Below, one piece after another: positions 37,481-50,763 of a stretch of DNA of 64,000 nt. This DNA comes from Jacaranda mimosifolia (Eukaryota > Streptophyta > Magnoliopsida > Lamiales > Bignoniaceae). The stretch's first letter is position 1, and every line of letters starts with the position of its first letter. The stretch lies in NCBI GenBank assembly GCA_018894105.1, contig CM032133.1, forward strand, positions 13,282,501 through 13,346,500, given 5' to 3'. Position numbers and translations under genes: made by a program. The notes beneath the pieces are model-generated. The model did not search any database and was not told the origin of the DNA. It was given only the letters and a program-made list of their open reading frames with translations.

Positions 37481-40400
37481 TTAAAATCGCTCTTTCAGAA
37501 TATCTATGTATTTATGCCGAAATTCGACGCCTTTTGTTTTGGGTGCGTGCAGTGGCCGAGACTTATATCTAAGTTTCTAAGGTTTGTATGTTCTATGAAA
37601 TTAATGATTTGTGTGTGAGCTGGTGGTGAGCGTATGCGGAAATCAATCTATGAAGCTGCCTAAATATTTAAGGAAATTTCTTGTGTGATTTAGTGCCTGA
37701 ATGACATGGGATATGATGAATAATTTTGTGAAGAAGGTTTGTGATTTGAGAATTTATTGCTGTGGATTAATATATTGATGTTTGAAATTACTACTTTGTT
37801 TGGAAATTTACTGGGGGAATATGAGTGTTGCTAACTTGTACTACTTTTGCTTTTTTGTTTTTTTGTTTTTCTTTTTTGGGATTGATTTATATGTTAATTT
37901 TTTTAAGATTATTGTCGCCTTGGAAATTAGTATCTGCTACTTGGAAATGGAGTATATGATAGGGAGCATGGAAGTGGATTAACATTTTATTGCATGCCCA
38001 TATATAATTTGATAGCAAAAATTTTTATGTGGTGTGAAGCTACTGGTATTTAAGCCCCTCCTACAAGCATTTGTAGACATTATTTTGTATTAGTGATAAA
38101 ATCAAATTACTCAAGTGGATTGACTTATATAGACACTCTTCAAATGGCAGCATTTTCTATGATATAAATGTTTGCACCTTAGATGTGTGATTTAGTGCAA
38201 GGAAAACGATTTTCCTTGAAATGGTGTTCGTCCTTTCTTGAGTTTCCTAGTACAAATGTTTCTGGTGAGACAACCTTTTAAAAGATGCCTAGAGGATTAG
38301 CAGAATGAGAGTGGGACTTTAGCAAAGAACTAAAGAACAAGATCCTCAATAGGCCATAAGTTAAGAAAATGAAAAAGACTTTGACATGATTTTATGATTT
38401 CATATCTTCTTTCTTTTTCTTCTTTTACTCCATTTCATTTGAAGATTGAAGTACAACTGATTAATCCCCTCAAATGATTTGTGTGTGCAGTCATTTATTT
38501 TGACATTTTTAGTAGAGTTGGGGGGACCATTGCCCGATAGCGACCATTGCTATAAGATTGTTTATTTGTTGCCAAGTTTTCTTTACATTATATATTCAAA
38601 GTTCAAGGCAATCTGTTAGCTTGCTATTTGGGGACTATCTTCTACTTCCTAAAGGCAATAAAGATACCATATTCCTTCTCTTTGATAATTCTTCCTATGG
38701 CTTTCGAGATTTGACAATTTGAGTATACATATATATGATCTTGGTTTCAAACAATAGTACATATATGTGCACTTAGAGAACTAATTAGTATAGTACTTTT
38801 TGTGTAACTTAGTCATATTGTACATATATATATATATATGATAGTTCAACACCATCTATACATTTATATAATGATTTTACTAAGAAGGCCTTCCATTCAT
38901 ACATCTATGTGAGAAATGCCTGTGAATTCAAGATGAAATCAATTTATAACTTCTCAAGATGGCGTATGGAAAGTAAGTTCTCAATTAGGCAAGCTAACTT
39001 AATGTCACCTTGTCTTAGATTGTGGCATTTTTCCATTACGAAGCATGGTCAAAATTTTCAGTCAAGACCTACTCTAACATAAACTCAAAGTCATATTCCA
39101 ACTGCCTTACAGGACCTTAATACACTTATGATAGATCTCCAATATATTAAATATCCCATCCTCAAATAAGATTTCTTTAAATTGATTCTTAACTTGGTTT
39201 CTAACAGGAGTCAAACATTTTGGACAAGCTACACCTTTGCTTCTGATAGTAGCGGTTATTGAACTTAGTGACATTGCATTTGCTGTAGGTTTCCTATTCA
39301 TCATCAACTTGAGAGACATTTTTGATGAACTAAAAGTTTATATTATCGTCATGAGCTTTTTGTTTTTCTTTCTCATCGGGTGGATTCTACCCCAACAATT
39401 TTTGGTGTCACGCGGGATCTTTTCATAGTTTTCACATTAAGTCTCTTTGCCATTTTAGGTGCATTCATGTCCTTATCCCTCTATTATAGTCTTCCGCATA
39501 GTTTTCATTGTAGCTGATCATTTTGAAGAATAACAGCTGATATTTCTAAAATCAGGAACTTATTTTAACACCTGAAATTGATGTTATATGTTACTAGACC
39601 GTTTGCTTTTTGAATCATAATGATATGCTAATAGTCTGTTGCAAATAAGTAATTGTAAATGCAATATTTTTGGAGCACCATGATCAGTTTTGTTGGACTA
39701 ATAACTAACTTCCAGGTGTATAATATAGGTCTCAACTTATAGTTTCTTCAATTTACTAATGAAAATGAACCTGATACAAATGATGATTATCAACAAGAAA
39801 ATTGTGCTCACGTTCAAGTTCAAGATAATGCATAAGAGGTCGGACCAATAGTCCGCAGTGATGAAGCTCCGCTAGAAATTGAAATTCCTAAAAATATAAT
39901 CAACCGACATGCCAATAATGATAAAGATGATGAAGAAGATAAGGAAGAAGATGACACCTTAGCTGAATATTGGAGTACTGATGATGAATTGGTATCTCAA
40001 GCTTATGTGGATAGTGACTTGGAACAATGAGTCATCATTATGAATAGTTAGTTTCCCCATTAACCATATTAGGTTTCTATGGGCTCTTACTGTAAACTGA
40101 TTAACTGATACAACCCTATCTCACTGTAAACTTCACAATAATTGTTGTCCTTTAGTTATTACTGCCATTTTGACTGCTAGTTCATTTTAGTTGTACGGTT
40201 ACTTTGATGAACTAATTCTACCATTTTTTTCTAGATTTATTAGATCATGTTTACGATTTTAGTCTCTTCATTGATATTTGTTTTCCACATCAGCCTGCCC
40301 ATATTGCTAAATGTTAAACTATTGTACTTGCAACTTCTCCAGCTCAAGACGGCAGCATTTGTAAGGTAGATATTCTCATCTTGACGTAATAAAATTTTGA

Positions 40401-41989
40401 TTTTCATGGCTCACCTGCCATTGATTGTTGTAGGAGATTCTTTATTATGCTGAGAAAGTAGGCGTCAGTCATATTCTTAAAGCTAGAGGTGCTCAGGTCA
40501 GAAGGTTCTACATTCTTAATAAGTATTCTATATATTACGACACTTTTTTTTATGGTACTAAATTTGAGAATATATGTTCAAGCAATTTCAGCTATAGCAT
40601 GGGGGACTGAATCTTGCCCTAAGGTATCAATTTCTTTATCATTTGTATTCTCATTATATTTGGATAGAAATTAATTCGCCATTTTGAGTCGAAAGCTCTA
40701 GTTTTTATGTGGCCTTTGATTAATGAGGCTGACATGAATCTTGTTGTTTGTATTGTTCTCAAAGTTGGTTTGTATTTGCATTTATATTGGTGCTGGAATG
40801 GCTATCCATCACGGGGTCAAATTGAAGGTTGTTGGATACTTTAGTCTCGTAAATTTTCCTCAGTTCTGTTATTCTGTATATATACACACGTACAACATGT
40901 ATATCTTTTCTGTGTGGAATTGCATCTATAGTAGCTTAAGGCTTGCTACCATGAAATTAATTGTTTGGTATTGGAATTTTGAGTGGTGTTGTGGTTTGGC
41001 TTTATGTTGGCAGTTCAAATTCTCAGATAATATTGATGAACTTGATTGATCTCCTATTGAGTGTATTTAGCAGCTAATCAATTCTTTTGCGATTTAAGGC
41101 CATTAGTACTGAGAGTAATCAATTATTGCAATTTTTTTTTTGGCAAATATTACCTCACTCCAGAATTATCTTTTTATTGCCATGTTGCTTTTGTTTTGTA
41201 TTTTCTGAAGCTAGGCTATTGAACTCCTTGTATGGAATTCTATTGCATTTGCAAATTTTGTTGCTACATGGATGGGATAGATTCTGTTGCTGAATTAGTT
41301 TGGTTGTTGGGATCCTTTTGATGTTAATACCAGAAACATTAAATTGTTGGCTCCATGGGATTTTTTGTTTTTGCATGAGCTATACAACTACTGCTATAGA
41401 TTCTTTTGTGCAACAAATTCTTCTGTTGATGTATAGGAGATTGCATCAAATTCTTGTGGGTGTTGGTGATTGATCTTTTTCCCATTTTGCAGTTCTTGGT
41501 TTTGTTGGTCTCTGAAAAGTTTGAACTACAATTTGGTAATCTGATGAAAGTTGGAACCTAATTGTGCTATGGCCTTGGAAATTTTAGGATTTGGTTGCTT
41601 TGTTGTGATGAAAGTTGCTTGCTTTGCTTATTGTGTGGCTCAGGACTTTGATTTTGTTTGCTTCTACATAATGCTTGCTTTGCAGTGCTTGTTTGCAAGA
41701 ATGGAGATTTGTTCTTGGTCTCTGGGGCATCTCTTGCGAGTGCTTGAGGATGGTTGCCATATGATGTAATTTAATCTTTTGTTTTTTGTTTTTTTTTTGT
41801 CTTTTTTCTTATTTTCCTCTAGGGAAGATTAGTTAGTAATTTTTCTTTATCCCGAAAATATTGTAAGGGAAGTAAGTACTTCCTTATTTCTATTTAGCAC
41901 AAGTACTCTTCACTTGTAATCCCATTTTGGTTTATAATATATCCTAAATCTATTTCAAGTCAAATTATTTTGCATTTATTTATTGGCTT
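37481..41989 (+). other. CACTA interior, gene-like right half
   Basis: Base composition changes here to the T-rich, intron-like texture of a plant gene on plus, with a leader-like segment at 37,480-37,600 (GACGCCTTTTGTTTTGGGTG). Splice-like GTAAG/TTNCAG words and short coding-looking pieces follow at 39,761-40,030, 40,434-40,490 (ILYYAEKVGVSHILKARG) and 40,580-40,622 (AISAIAWGTESCPK). I do not recognise a gene. It may be a remnant of the element's own transposase gene or a captured host gene. Confidence 0.35.
39761..40030 (+). pseudogene. Acidic C-terminal coding remnant in the CACTA element
   Basis: An 89-codon frame with one stop (39833-39835) reads ENEPDTNDDYQQENCAHVQ, later KDDEEDKEEDDTLAEYWSTD, and ends at TGA 40028-40030. 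Acidic tails of this kind occur at the C-terminus of CACTA TNP2 proteins; that link is a guess. Confidence 0.3.
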
Positions 41990-42633
41990 AAAAGTACATA
42001 TTAGCAATCATTTTAAGCTACTTTTGCAGCCGCTATTTGGTTGCTAAAACATACACATTAGCAACCAATTGAAATTATTTCTCTAATCGGCATTTGGTTT
42101 CTAATAAGTAATATATTAGTGACTACTAGCTACACTTTTGGCCACTAAATCATAAAAAATGCAATAAGTTTTGCGACAATATTAAAATTATTGCAACCAA
42201 TTATTTTGTCGCTAAAACATATTCTTTAGCAATTATGTTTTATTGTCACAATGTGGTCGCTAAAACATGTTAAATAACACAACTATTGCAACTATCTAAA
42301 AGTGATTGCAACCAATGATTTGATTGCTAAAGAATCAATTTTTTACCAACTAAAAGATGTGGTCATTTATGCTACCTACAACAACCATGTTAATGTTATA
42401 GCAACCACAAACTTTTACATCATCGAGTAAAAATATGTCGCTGATTTGGATGGTCGCTAAATATGTATTTTCAGCGTCCAAGTTAATAACTCATCATTGA
42501 GCACTTTTAGTAGCTACTCTGTTGTGACCACATGCGACCATTGTTATTTTGGTCACTATAAGTTTTAGCAACCATTTTTTTAGTTTTAGCGATTAATGAC
42601 AATAATTGTTGAAATCATTTTTTCTTGTAGTGT
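41990..42633 (-). repeat. CACTA right terminal and subterminal repeats
   Basis: Copies of TTGGTTGCTAAA, GTGGTCGCTAAAACATG and AGCAACCA lead up to the terminal TTTTTTCTTGTAGTG at 42,619-42,633. This mirrors the left end. Confidence 0.85.
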
Positions 42634-44008
42634 GAAGTTCAAGTTCCCAACATCTGCGGGGATAGGGGAGCTACTCTGCAACTTAAAGAAAGCCTGGTGA
42701 TGCTATACCATCTCAGTCAAGGTGAATGAACAAAAAACTCGACCAAAATTAAAACCCTTGAGGGACATCCCCGTAATGGAATCAGGATAGAAAAACAAAA
42801 AGAGGAAGAGAGAGGAAACACGAGTTGAGCTAATTGAGGAGTTCAAGACCATAGAGCTCGAACTTGGAAATCCTAACAAGACCATAAGGATTGAGACTTA
42901 TCTAGGAAGCAACATGGAATGAATACTGGTCGGTTTCCTCAGGAGAAACATTGATGTTTTTACTTGGAATGCGACTGACCTCTTGGGGATCGACCCTCAT
43001 ATCACCATCCATCACCTGAATGTGGACCCCTCATTCAAGCCTATTAAGCAAAAAACCAGGACTTTCAACGCAAAAAGATGCCAGATCATTGAGGAAGAGG
43101 TCAACAAGTTTTTAGAGGCAGATTACATTATAGAAGTTCAATATCCTAGCTGGTTATGTAATGTTGTTCTTGTCCCTAAGAATGAGGGCAAATGGAGGAT
43201 GTGTAATGATTTTACTGATTCGAGTAAAACTTGTCCTAAAGATCCTATGCTGCATCGAATAGATTTAATAGTTGATTCAACAACATGTTGCAACCTTCTT
43301 AGTATGATGGATGCCTTCAAGGAATATTATCAAATTTTTTTGTGCCCCGAGGACGGGGATAAGACCTTTTTTTTAGTGCCTAATGGTCTGTACTATTTTT
43401 TGGTCATGCCCTTTTGCCTAAAAAATACAAGAGCTACATACCAAAGATTTGTAAACTTTATGTTCAAAAACGAGATCGGCCGAACGACGGAAGTTTATGC
43501 TGACAACATGATCGTCAAAACAAAAAAAAGAGAAAACCACCTAGCTGACATCGACCATACCTTTTTGATATTAAGGGCATTTCGCATGAAACTTAATCCC
43601 GACAAATGTACGTTTGGAGTAAAAGACGAAAAATTCTTGGGTACATGGTCAGCCAGAGAGGTATAGAAGCAAACCCACAAAAGATTCAGGCAATCCAGGA
43701 TATCCATCTGCTAAGACAGTTAAAGAAGTCTGGAGACTGGTTGGGAGGATCATAGCTTTGGGTCAATTTTTTTGCCCGACTAATAGATAAAAAAGCTTAT
43801 CATTTTTCAAAATTCTCAGAAATGCTTGCAAGTTTCAGTGGACAGTTGAGTGAGACTAGGTCCTGGTCGACTTGAAGCAGTATCTATCATCTCTACTAAT
43901 GCTCACCAAGCTTGAGGTTGGAGAGGTACTTTTGCTGTATTTGGCGATTTCAACAGCAGCAGTCAGCTCAGTTCTAGTATCTACATGAAAAGGCATGCAA
44001 AAACCTAT
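42634..44008 (+). pseudogene. Gypsy reverse transcriptase and start of RNase H
   Basis: After the CACTA end the gypsy frame resumes with KFPTSAGIGELLCNLKKA. A long frame from 42,983 holds the reverse transcriptase: EEVNKFLEADYIIEVQYPSW, VVLVPKNEGKWRMCNDF, LLSMMDAFKEYYQIFL and the active site VYADNMIVKT. The active site normally reads Y-x-D-D; here the second Asp is Asn. A frameshift follows at KFLGT (about 43,640), then RNase H-like pieces (STAAVSSVLVST). The enzyme would copy the element's RNA into DNA; this one is inactive. The frame is interrupted at 44,009 by family X copy 2 and continues at 48,734 (YYIN, then GPEHKYLEIEKFALAL). Confidence 0.9.
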
Positions 44009-44382
44009 TGGAATAGTACCCCACAACTAATTAGATTGGCGCATAATGTTATTTCACTTGTGATACAATATTGATTGAATGATATTTTTATTAAATAGCT
44101 ATCTTCATCTTATGCTTATTATACTTCACTTGCATTTGGTTGAAACCCCTAAATTATACAAGACTATGGGACTTAGTCACACATACGATGGTGATCATGA
44201 AACAAGTCTCTATGGTCATGTTTTTAAATATTCCAAGTCATAGAATCTTTAGAGACAGGGCATATAAAATTCGAATAGACTTGTACTAACGATGCATATT
44301 CTAAGGAGTTGAATATTACTCCGTTTCATGAGCAATCCATGTGAGACATGGATGCATATTAGTGGGTGCTTGTTAGAGAACA

Positions 44383-47169
44383 TGTGACACCCCACTTCGG
44401 GTAACCCAAAGCTGAAATATCAACTCAATTTAAACTTAATTTCTGAACCTTGTAATACAAACCATAATTCAAAAGCAGCGGAAAATAACTTCAACTTAAA
44501 TAATAACATTAGCCATAACATTCGAACCAAGGTTCAATTCTTGGGTATAGCAAAATATATACAAAATCAAGGTGCCCTAGTCTATTCTGACATATCACAA
44601 CCTCTCTATGTTCACAACCATCTATTGGTCCATAGGCAAAAGAGATGCTAAACTATTACAAAAGAAACATTTCTATACTTCAAGCCAGAACGTTTCATTC
44701 TTAGGCCACCCTGTCTGCAAAAGTAATGAAAACGAGGGAGTAAGTCCAATGGACTTAGTGAAGGATAAATATCAAACAATATTAGAACCTATCAAGGAAA
44801 GAACATCTCCACAGATCTAGAATCAGTAGCAATACAAGTAGAATTACAATTTGAGCAAGAACAAATGTAGCAACAGGAAACTCTCCTGCCTTATTGCTCT
44901 AAGAACATTTCACAAGCAAGCAGAAATGAGTACGAGCAAGCAAACCCTTACAGAATATGCATTCCAACGAATCGAGTAAGACATGCATATCGGATCACCT
45001 TATACCAATCAAACAAGTATTTTTATCAATATAGCTAGATATATAATCGGTGTGCCCATACAGATTGTATGGCATATAGCAATACCTAAGCACGCCGCTT
45101 AGCGTATCGCGGATACCCATGCGGACCGCATAACGTACCCTGGACACCCAGGCGGGCTGCAAGGCGTGTCCCAATTATCTCAATATTTCCCGAAGGATTG
45201 GCACTAAGCCCAAGTACAATCTCTAATCAAGCATTACAAGCCAACTGGCTAGATATCAGGGTACAACAAGTGATTATGCCGACAAGGCATCTGATAACAA
45301 TTCAAGCAGGAACAATCAAGCACGTACAAGCCAACTGGCTAGATATCAGGGTACAACAAGCGATTATGCCGGCAAGGCATCTGATAACAATTCAAACAGG
45401 AACAAACAAGTATGATTAAACAAGCACTAGACACGACAGACAGGAGTTCTAGGCACCAGAACGAACAAGAACGAGTAAGAATGATTGATCCGTACGATTG
45501 AACAAGCACGAACCCTCACTGGGGTATACAAGTTAATAACAGTAACAAGCAAGTACAAGTCAAACAATTACGAGCAGGTTCAATCAAGCAGTTTAAACCC
45601 TCACAGAGGTTATGCCACAAGAACAGATAGATATCTCAAGGCCAAAATGGCAGAACCTCACAGGGTTCAACAATTAACGAGTAGCTGTAGTCAAAGCAAA
45701 AACCCAGAGTGGGAGAACCTTACCTCCAAAAGCTTTGATGGAATAAATTCTGCAGATTGTCTATTGGTCCTCGTGACCCATTTCCTCGTCACCTAACCAT
45801 AATGATATACATATAATCAAAACTCATTTAAATTTCCTAATGCAATGCTATCATTTAATTCTTACTTCCAAATTTTCTATTCATCCATGATAACTTACAT
45901 GCCAACATCAACAAGTTCCAAAATAGCTAAAAGACTAATTTGGCTACAAAATCTTAGTTCTCATATCGATTCTCCTATTTGAAATCAAACTCTTATTCAC
46001 AAGGTCCACATTTGATACTAATTGTCAATAGCTCAAGATTCCAATAATTCTATTACTATCTAATTTAGGTCCTCAATCCAAGTCCCTAGTTTAATTTCTT
46101 ATAAATTCCATAAATTCCATAATTCCAATTATAACCTATTACAAGGTCCAAATCCACTATCATAATATCCCTAGCCTAAGAGAGCTCAACATAATTACAT
46201 ATACATATACAATACATCATCACTACAATCAGTTCTTATCAAGGTTAAAATTAAATTAAAATATACATATATGCATATACATACAATTACATATACACAC
46301 AATTCCACCAATCTTTTACCACAAAAGCACAAAGAAGTCTCGATTTCACGAACTAGTCGCGCCACTACACTAGTCTCGACGAGAGGAATTTACTGCCCTC
46401 CCGTCGCCGCCGCTGAAAAATTCCCAAACTCCACAGTCTTGCTCCTCTCGAGCTCCTGTGTCCAAATATGCTATCAGTTTTCTGTTTTGAGCTTCGGGGC
46501 CGCCGGAAAATCCAATTTACAGTCCAAAAATCACTTTCCTCAGCCCAACTCTAATCACCGTTTTCTTCCTCCTTCGCCGCGCCTAAGCCACATGCAACTG
46601 GCCAGAACTCTTCCTCACATCTTGAGCTTTCAAAATCACCCCTCAAACGCCTAAACCACCGTCGAAAAGTGGAAAATCCATTTCACCCGAGTTTTAGGTC
46701 TCTCTCCGCCGTGAAGTTCCGCCGTCTGATGGGTTGCATGGTGGAGGAAATGAGAACAGGGGTGGTGGGGAAATGAATTGGTGAAGTCAGATGGGAGTTT
46801 TATAGTGGTCGCCGGTGAGAACGATGGTGGTGTTGACTTCGTTAGAAGGAGAAAGAAAAAGAGAAAAATGGTGGAGAAGGTAAGAGAAATGGAAGAAAAA
46901 CGCTGCCAAGTTTGGTTTTGAAAATCCAACTTTCAATTTTGCAATTTGGTCCCCAAGCTTAAACAAATTCGTGTTCAGCCCTCAAACTATAATAAATTGC
47001 ATTTTGGCCCCAAAACTCTAATTAATCACAAAAATCAAGTTATAGCAATATTTATATAAATCACAAAATTTCTTAGAATATCAAATAATCATGGAAATTT
47101 ATAAAATACAATTAAATAAATTATTTAACAATTATATTATTGAAATTTAAGGAAAATAGGGGTGTTACA
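44383..47169. mobile_element. Solo LTR of 2.8 kb (family Y) inside family X copy 2
   Basis: Begins TGTGACACCCCAC and ends GGGGTGTTACA, a TG...CA structure with inverted ends. A perfect 5-bp target duplication GAACA flanks it (44378-44382, 47170-47174). In copy 1 of family X the same place reads AGAGAACAAACTCACTG uninterrupted, which confirms the insertion. No primer site, polypurine tract or coding region is present, so it is the scar of recombination between two LTRs. The TGTRACACCCC ends are typical of large chromovirus-type gypsy LTRs. Open frames at 46,271-46,929 are not convincing genes. Confidence 0.85.
45235..45414. repeat. 90-bp tandem duplication in the solo LTR
   Basis: Two adjacent units both read TACAAGCCAACTGGCTAGAT, GTACAACAAG(T/C)GATTATGCC and GGCATCTGATAACAATTCAA, with only a few differences. 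Confidence 0.9.
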
Positions 47170-48733
47170 GAACAAGTTCACTGAAAACCCACCCGGAGAA
47201 TCCACTAGATAGTTGTAGTGGCAAGTTCTCTATCTTACAATAGTGCAAATAATTAGTCCTTGGACCTGAGGATCCATGGTTACCTTGTGTTTAGGTCTTT
47301 ATGCTTTGACTCTTTTGCGACCATGTAGCGGGCCATCTGGGGTTGATATTGGGCATGAGCTACTTAAGCATGGAGGTTTGTGAGATCCAAGATGGGATCC
47401 ATCTGCTTGTTGTTGTGAAGAACGAGTACATCTCCTATGTATTCTATAATGATCGATTCCTAGAAATCCTTGCCTAAGGTAGTATGGAGATTGGGTACTC
47501 TTTAATTAATGGAGATTAATTGAAAGGGTTATTCGTTTAAAGAAGTTTAAACTAATATGAATATTTCGATATTCAAAATATCACAATGAGTTGTGCACCC
47601 ATATTCAATGAATGGATGAACCTAATGTGTCACACACAAAAGCCTATAGGAAGCTCTTATATGATAGGAGAAATTTTCTAAGGAGTTAGAAAATTCATAC
47701 CTAGGCGATTTGAGAAAGGGATGGTGACTATTTTAATCGATCATCTTGGTTTAATTAATTTAAGTGTTAAATTAATCAAAATAGTTTAAGGAGTTAAATT
47801 AAGCCAATTAAATTAAGGAGTTAATTTAATTGGGGCAATGTGACAATTAATTAGTCAAGTTAACTTAAAGAGTAAAGTTAATATTAATTAACTTAAAGAG
47901 TAAAGTTAATATTAATTAACTTAAGGAGTTAAGTCAAATTAATTAAATTAAAGAGTTAATTTAATTAAAATGAGAATTTGAATTTTGGAGGACAATCAAT
48001 GGAAAAGTCCATTTGAATTTGAATTAGAGTTAATTAGCATTTCATTTCATCTTATGAAGTGCATATGAAATGCATATGCACATGCAAGTTGGCAAGTTGG
48101 CCAGCTAGTATGGGGTGTGAGATGCTAGCTAGCATCCTCTCACCTCGATAAGTAAGCCACTTGGTCGGCCATCTAAAGTGCTAGGTGGCATATTCTTCAT
48201 TTTTCTCCAAAAGTGTGATATTCATATGTTGAAGATTCACACTAAATTCTCTCCTATCACTTTCTCTTCCATAGTTGCCTCCTTTCACGTTCATCCTCAC
48301 TTGTTCTAGCACAAGTTAGGTTGATTAAGTGTTTGCCTAAGATATGTGGACTTTGTTATTAGAGGTCCTACACTTGGAGGACTTAGAATCCTTGGTGAAT
48401 CATTATTTGCACTAGATTTCGGGAGCAAATTTGGTGACCAAGGAGTTCTTGATTGGAGTGAAATTTTGGCAGCAACTCACTGGATTTGTGATGGAGTAGC
48501 CTGCTAAATTTTCCAATTTTTGGAGCTTGAAAGTGGGGACCAGCCGTTGGAATCTTCTGTTGCGTGTAGATTGTCCATTAAAGTATTCATTAGAGTGATC
48601 TTCTCTTCTCTTTTGCGTTGATCTACAAAGGTATTTTTTTGCTAAATCTTTATTTGGAGGATGAATATCATCCTTGGGATGGAGTAGTTTGGTTATATTT
48701 TGGATCCCAATCTTACTCCTTCTTTCAAAACCA

Positions 48734-49640
48734 ATATACTATATCAACATAGCCTTGTAGGGTCCCGAACACAAGTACCTGGAGATTGAAAAGTTTGCCC
48801 TGGCCTTAATTACAACAGCAAGAAAATTGAGGCCTTATTTTCAGTCACACTCTATCATTGTCATGATGAATCAACCCTTAAAGCAAGCATTGGCAAAACT
48901 TGACATGCCTGCCAGACTAACCAAATGGGCCATAGAGCTAGGAGAGTTTGATGTTAGTTTCCAACCCCGAACAGCCATTAAGGCCCAAGTGTTGGCTGAC
49001 TTTACTGCAGAATGCATCGACCTTCCCATGTTAGTTGAGCAACAGCTACTTATCTGGTCGTTACCTATCAATAGGTCGGCGACGTCCTCTGGTGGTGGGG
49101 CAGGAATTTTTGCACCCCCATCAAGGAAAAGAGTATGACTTCACTGTCAAACTCGACTACCCAATCACCAACAACAAAGCAGAGTACAAAGCTCTTATCA
49201 CAAGCATGAGAATGGCCATTGACAGGAGAGTCGAACATTTGACAGCTATCACGGACTCATAGTTAGTCACTGAGCAATTCGAAGGAAATTTCGAAGCAAA
49301 CGAAGCATCCATGAGTAGGCACCTTACAGAAGTTAAGAAATTAGAACAACAGTTTAAAAAATTCACGCTCAATCAGGTGCCCAGATAAAAAAACAAGAAA
49401 GCAGATGCGCTGTCTAAGTTTGCCAGCTTGACCAAAGGTACCAAGGACAGGACTATCACATTCTTAGTTGCAGACAAGGCCACCATAAGCAGTTTTGATC
49501 AGAACTAAGTGTGGGACATTGAGGAATCACCTCCCAGTTGGCAAGATGAAATCAAGACTTATTTGAGAGAAGGCAAGGTGCTAGAGGATAAGGTGGAAGC
49601 TCGAAGATTATGGGGACGGACACTCAAATTCCCCCTCAAC
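48734..49640 (+). pseudogene. Gypsy RNase H end and second (archaeal-type) RNase H
   Basis: Resumes with GPEHKYLEIEKFALALITTA and FQSHSIIVMMNQPLKQAL (end of the first RNase H). A linker follows (LTKWAIELGEFDVSFQPRTA, VLADFTAEC). Then comes a second RNase H-like domain, WSLPINRSATSSGGGAGI, KLDYPITNNKAEYKALITSM and AITDS, with one frame change near 49,110 and a stop at 49,259. A second RNase H of this kind marks the Tat lineage. A region KADALSKFASLTKGTKDRT leads toward integrase. Confidence 0.85.
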
Positions 49641-50763
49641 TAGTATGATCAGTTGTACAAGAGGTCTCTCTCAGGTCCCCCGTTAAGATGCTTGACATCA
49701 GAACAAGCCCAAGAGGTCTTGGAAGAGATCCATGCCGGCATTTATAAGAACCACTCTAGGGGGCGAGCTCTAACCCACAAGGTTATTAAACACGGCTACG
49801 TTTGGCCAACCTTACTCCAAGATATGGTTAATTTTTCCAGGAGGTGCCCATCCTGCCAGGTATACGCCAATATACCCCACATGCTAGCCTCAACCCTAGT
49901 CCCAGTCCAGATCACATGGCCATTCGACCAATGGGGGATAGACATTGTAAGCTCATTCCCGAAAGCCACAAGCCAGAGGAAGTACATGATAGTGGCAGTT
50001 GAATACTTTACAAAATGGGTCGAAAAATAGGCAATTCCTAAGATAGCCGACACGGCAATTAGAAACTTCTTGTGGAAAAACACTATCTGCCGCTTTGGTC
50101 TACCAGAGGTACTAATATCGGACAATGGAACCTAATTCCAAAGTAGAAATACGAGAAACTGGTGAGAAAGCCTTGGGATTCGACAACACTTTATGTTAGT
50201 TGGCAACTTACGGGCAAACGGAGAGATAGAAGTTACAAATCGAATGTTCTTGATTACATCTAGACTAGACTAAAAGGGTTCGACGGTAATTAGGCAGATG
50301 ACCTCCCAAGAGTGTTGTGGGCTTATAAGACGACCCCAAGAACTGCAACATGACACAACCCCTACATTTGGTCCATAGCTCAGAAGCAGTGGTCCTGTAG
50401 AATTGATACAACATACAGCTCGAGTGATTTACTACAACCCAATCAGGAACGTGGCAGAGAGGCTACTCAACCTCAAAACCATTGATGAGCTATGATATCT
50501 GGCGTACACAAAAATGCAAAGGTACAGGTCGGCAATGGCAAAACATTATGACAAGAAGATACAGCCAAGAAACTTTTATGTTGGAGACCTTGTCCTAAAA
50601 AGGTAAAAGCATCAAGGCCAGTATGAAAACTCAACCACAAATAGGAGGGCCCTTACTTAATAGTCAAAGTTGCCAAACACGATTCCTACAGGATAACAGA
50701 TATGGATGGGAATGAGCTCCCTCGACTATGGAATGCAGTAAACTTGAAGAAATTTTATGTATG
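49641..50763 (+). pseudogene. Gypsy integrase remnant
   Basis: The HHCC zinc-binding region is visible (EEIHAGIYKNHSRGRALTH, then RRCPSCQ at about 49,850). The catalytic core follows: DQWGIDIV (first Asp, about 49,937), VLISDNGT (second Asp, about 50,118) and ANGEIEVTNR (Glu, about 50,215). A C-terminal segment reads YRSAMAKHYDKKIQPRNFYV. Stops and frame changes begin at 50,028. The enzyme would insert the DNA copy into chromosomes. Confidence 0.88.

Larger units (their letters stand above)
33616..42633. mobile_element. CACTA (En/Spm) element nested in the gypsy element
   Basis: The right end reads TTTTTTCTTGTAGTG, the inverse of CACTACAAGAAAAAA. The left end reads AACTACAAGAAAAAATAG, with its first base changed. 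Both ends carry dense subterminal repeats of GGTTGCTAAA, TGGTCGCTAAA and AGCGACC. Its insertion splits the gypsy coding frame between protease and reverse transcriptase. A 3-bp target duplication is not visible, because the left junction seems to have lost a few bases. It is about 9.0 kb. I find no convincing TNP2 transposase core, so it is non-autonomous or heavily decayed. Confidence 0.85.
44009..48733 (+). mobile_element. LTR-like repeat, family X, copy 2, inside the gypsy element
   Basis: Begins near TTGGAATAGTACCCCACAAC and ends near TTTCAAAACCAATA, between gypsy codons for QKPI and IYYIN. Its blocks match copy 1 at 29,181-30,634: CTAATTAGATTGG, ATCTTCATCTTATGCTT, AGTCATAGAATCT and GTGTCACACACAAAA. 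Without the nested solo LTR it is about 1.9 kb. Flanks share AACC(T/A)AT, suggesting a target duplication, but exact ends are uncertain. No coding frame was seen. Confidence 0.65.

Noticed and set aside
46271..46929. Two opposed frames of about 100 codons in the solo LTR
   Set aside because: They lie in the C/T-rich part of an LTR, overlap at their ends and have low-complexity Ser/Pro/Thr content; probably leader sequence of the former element.
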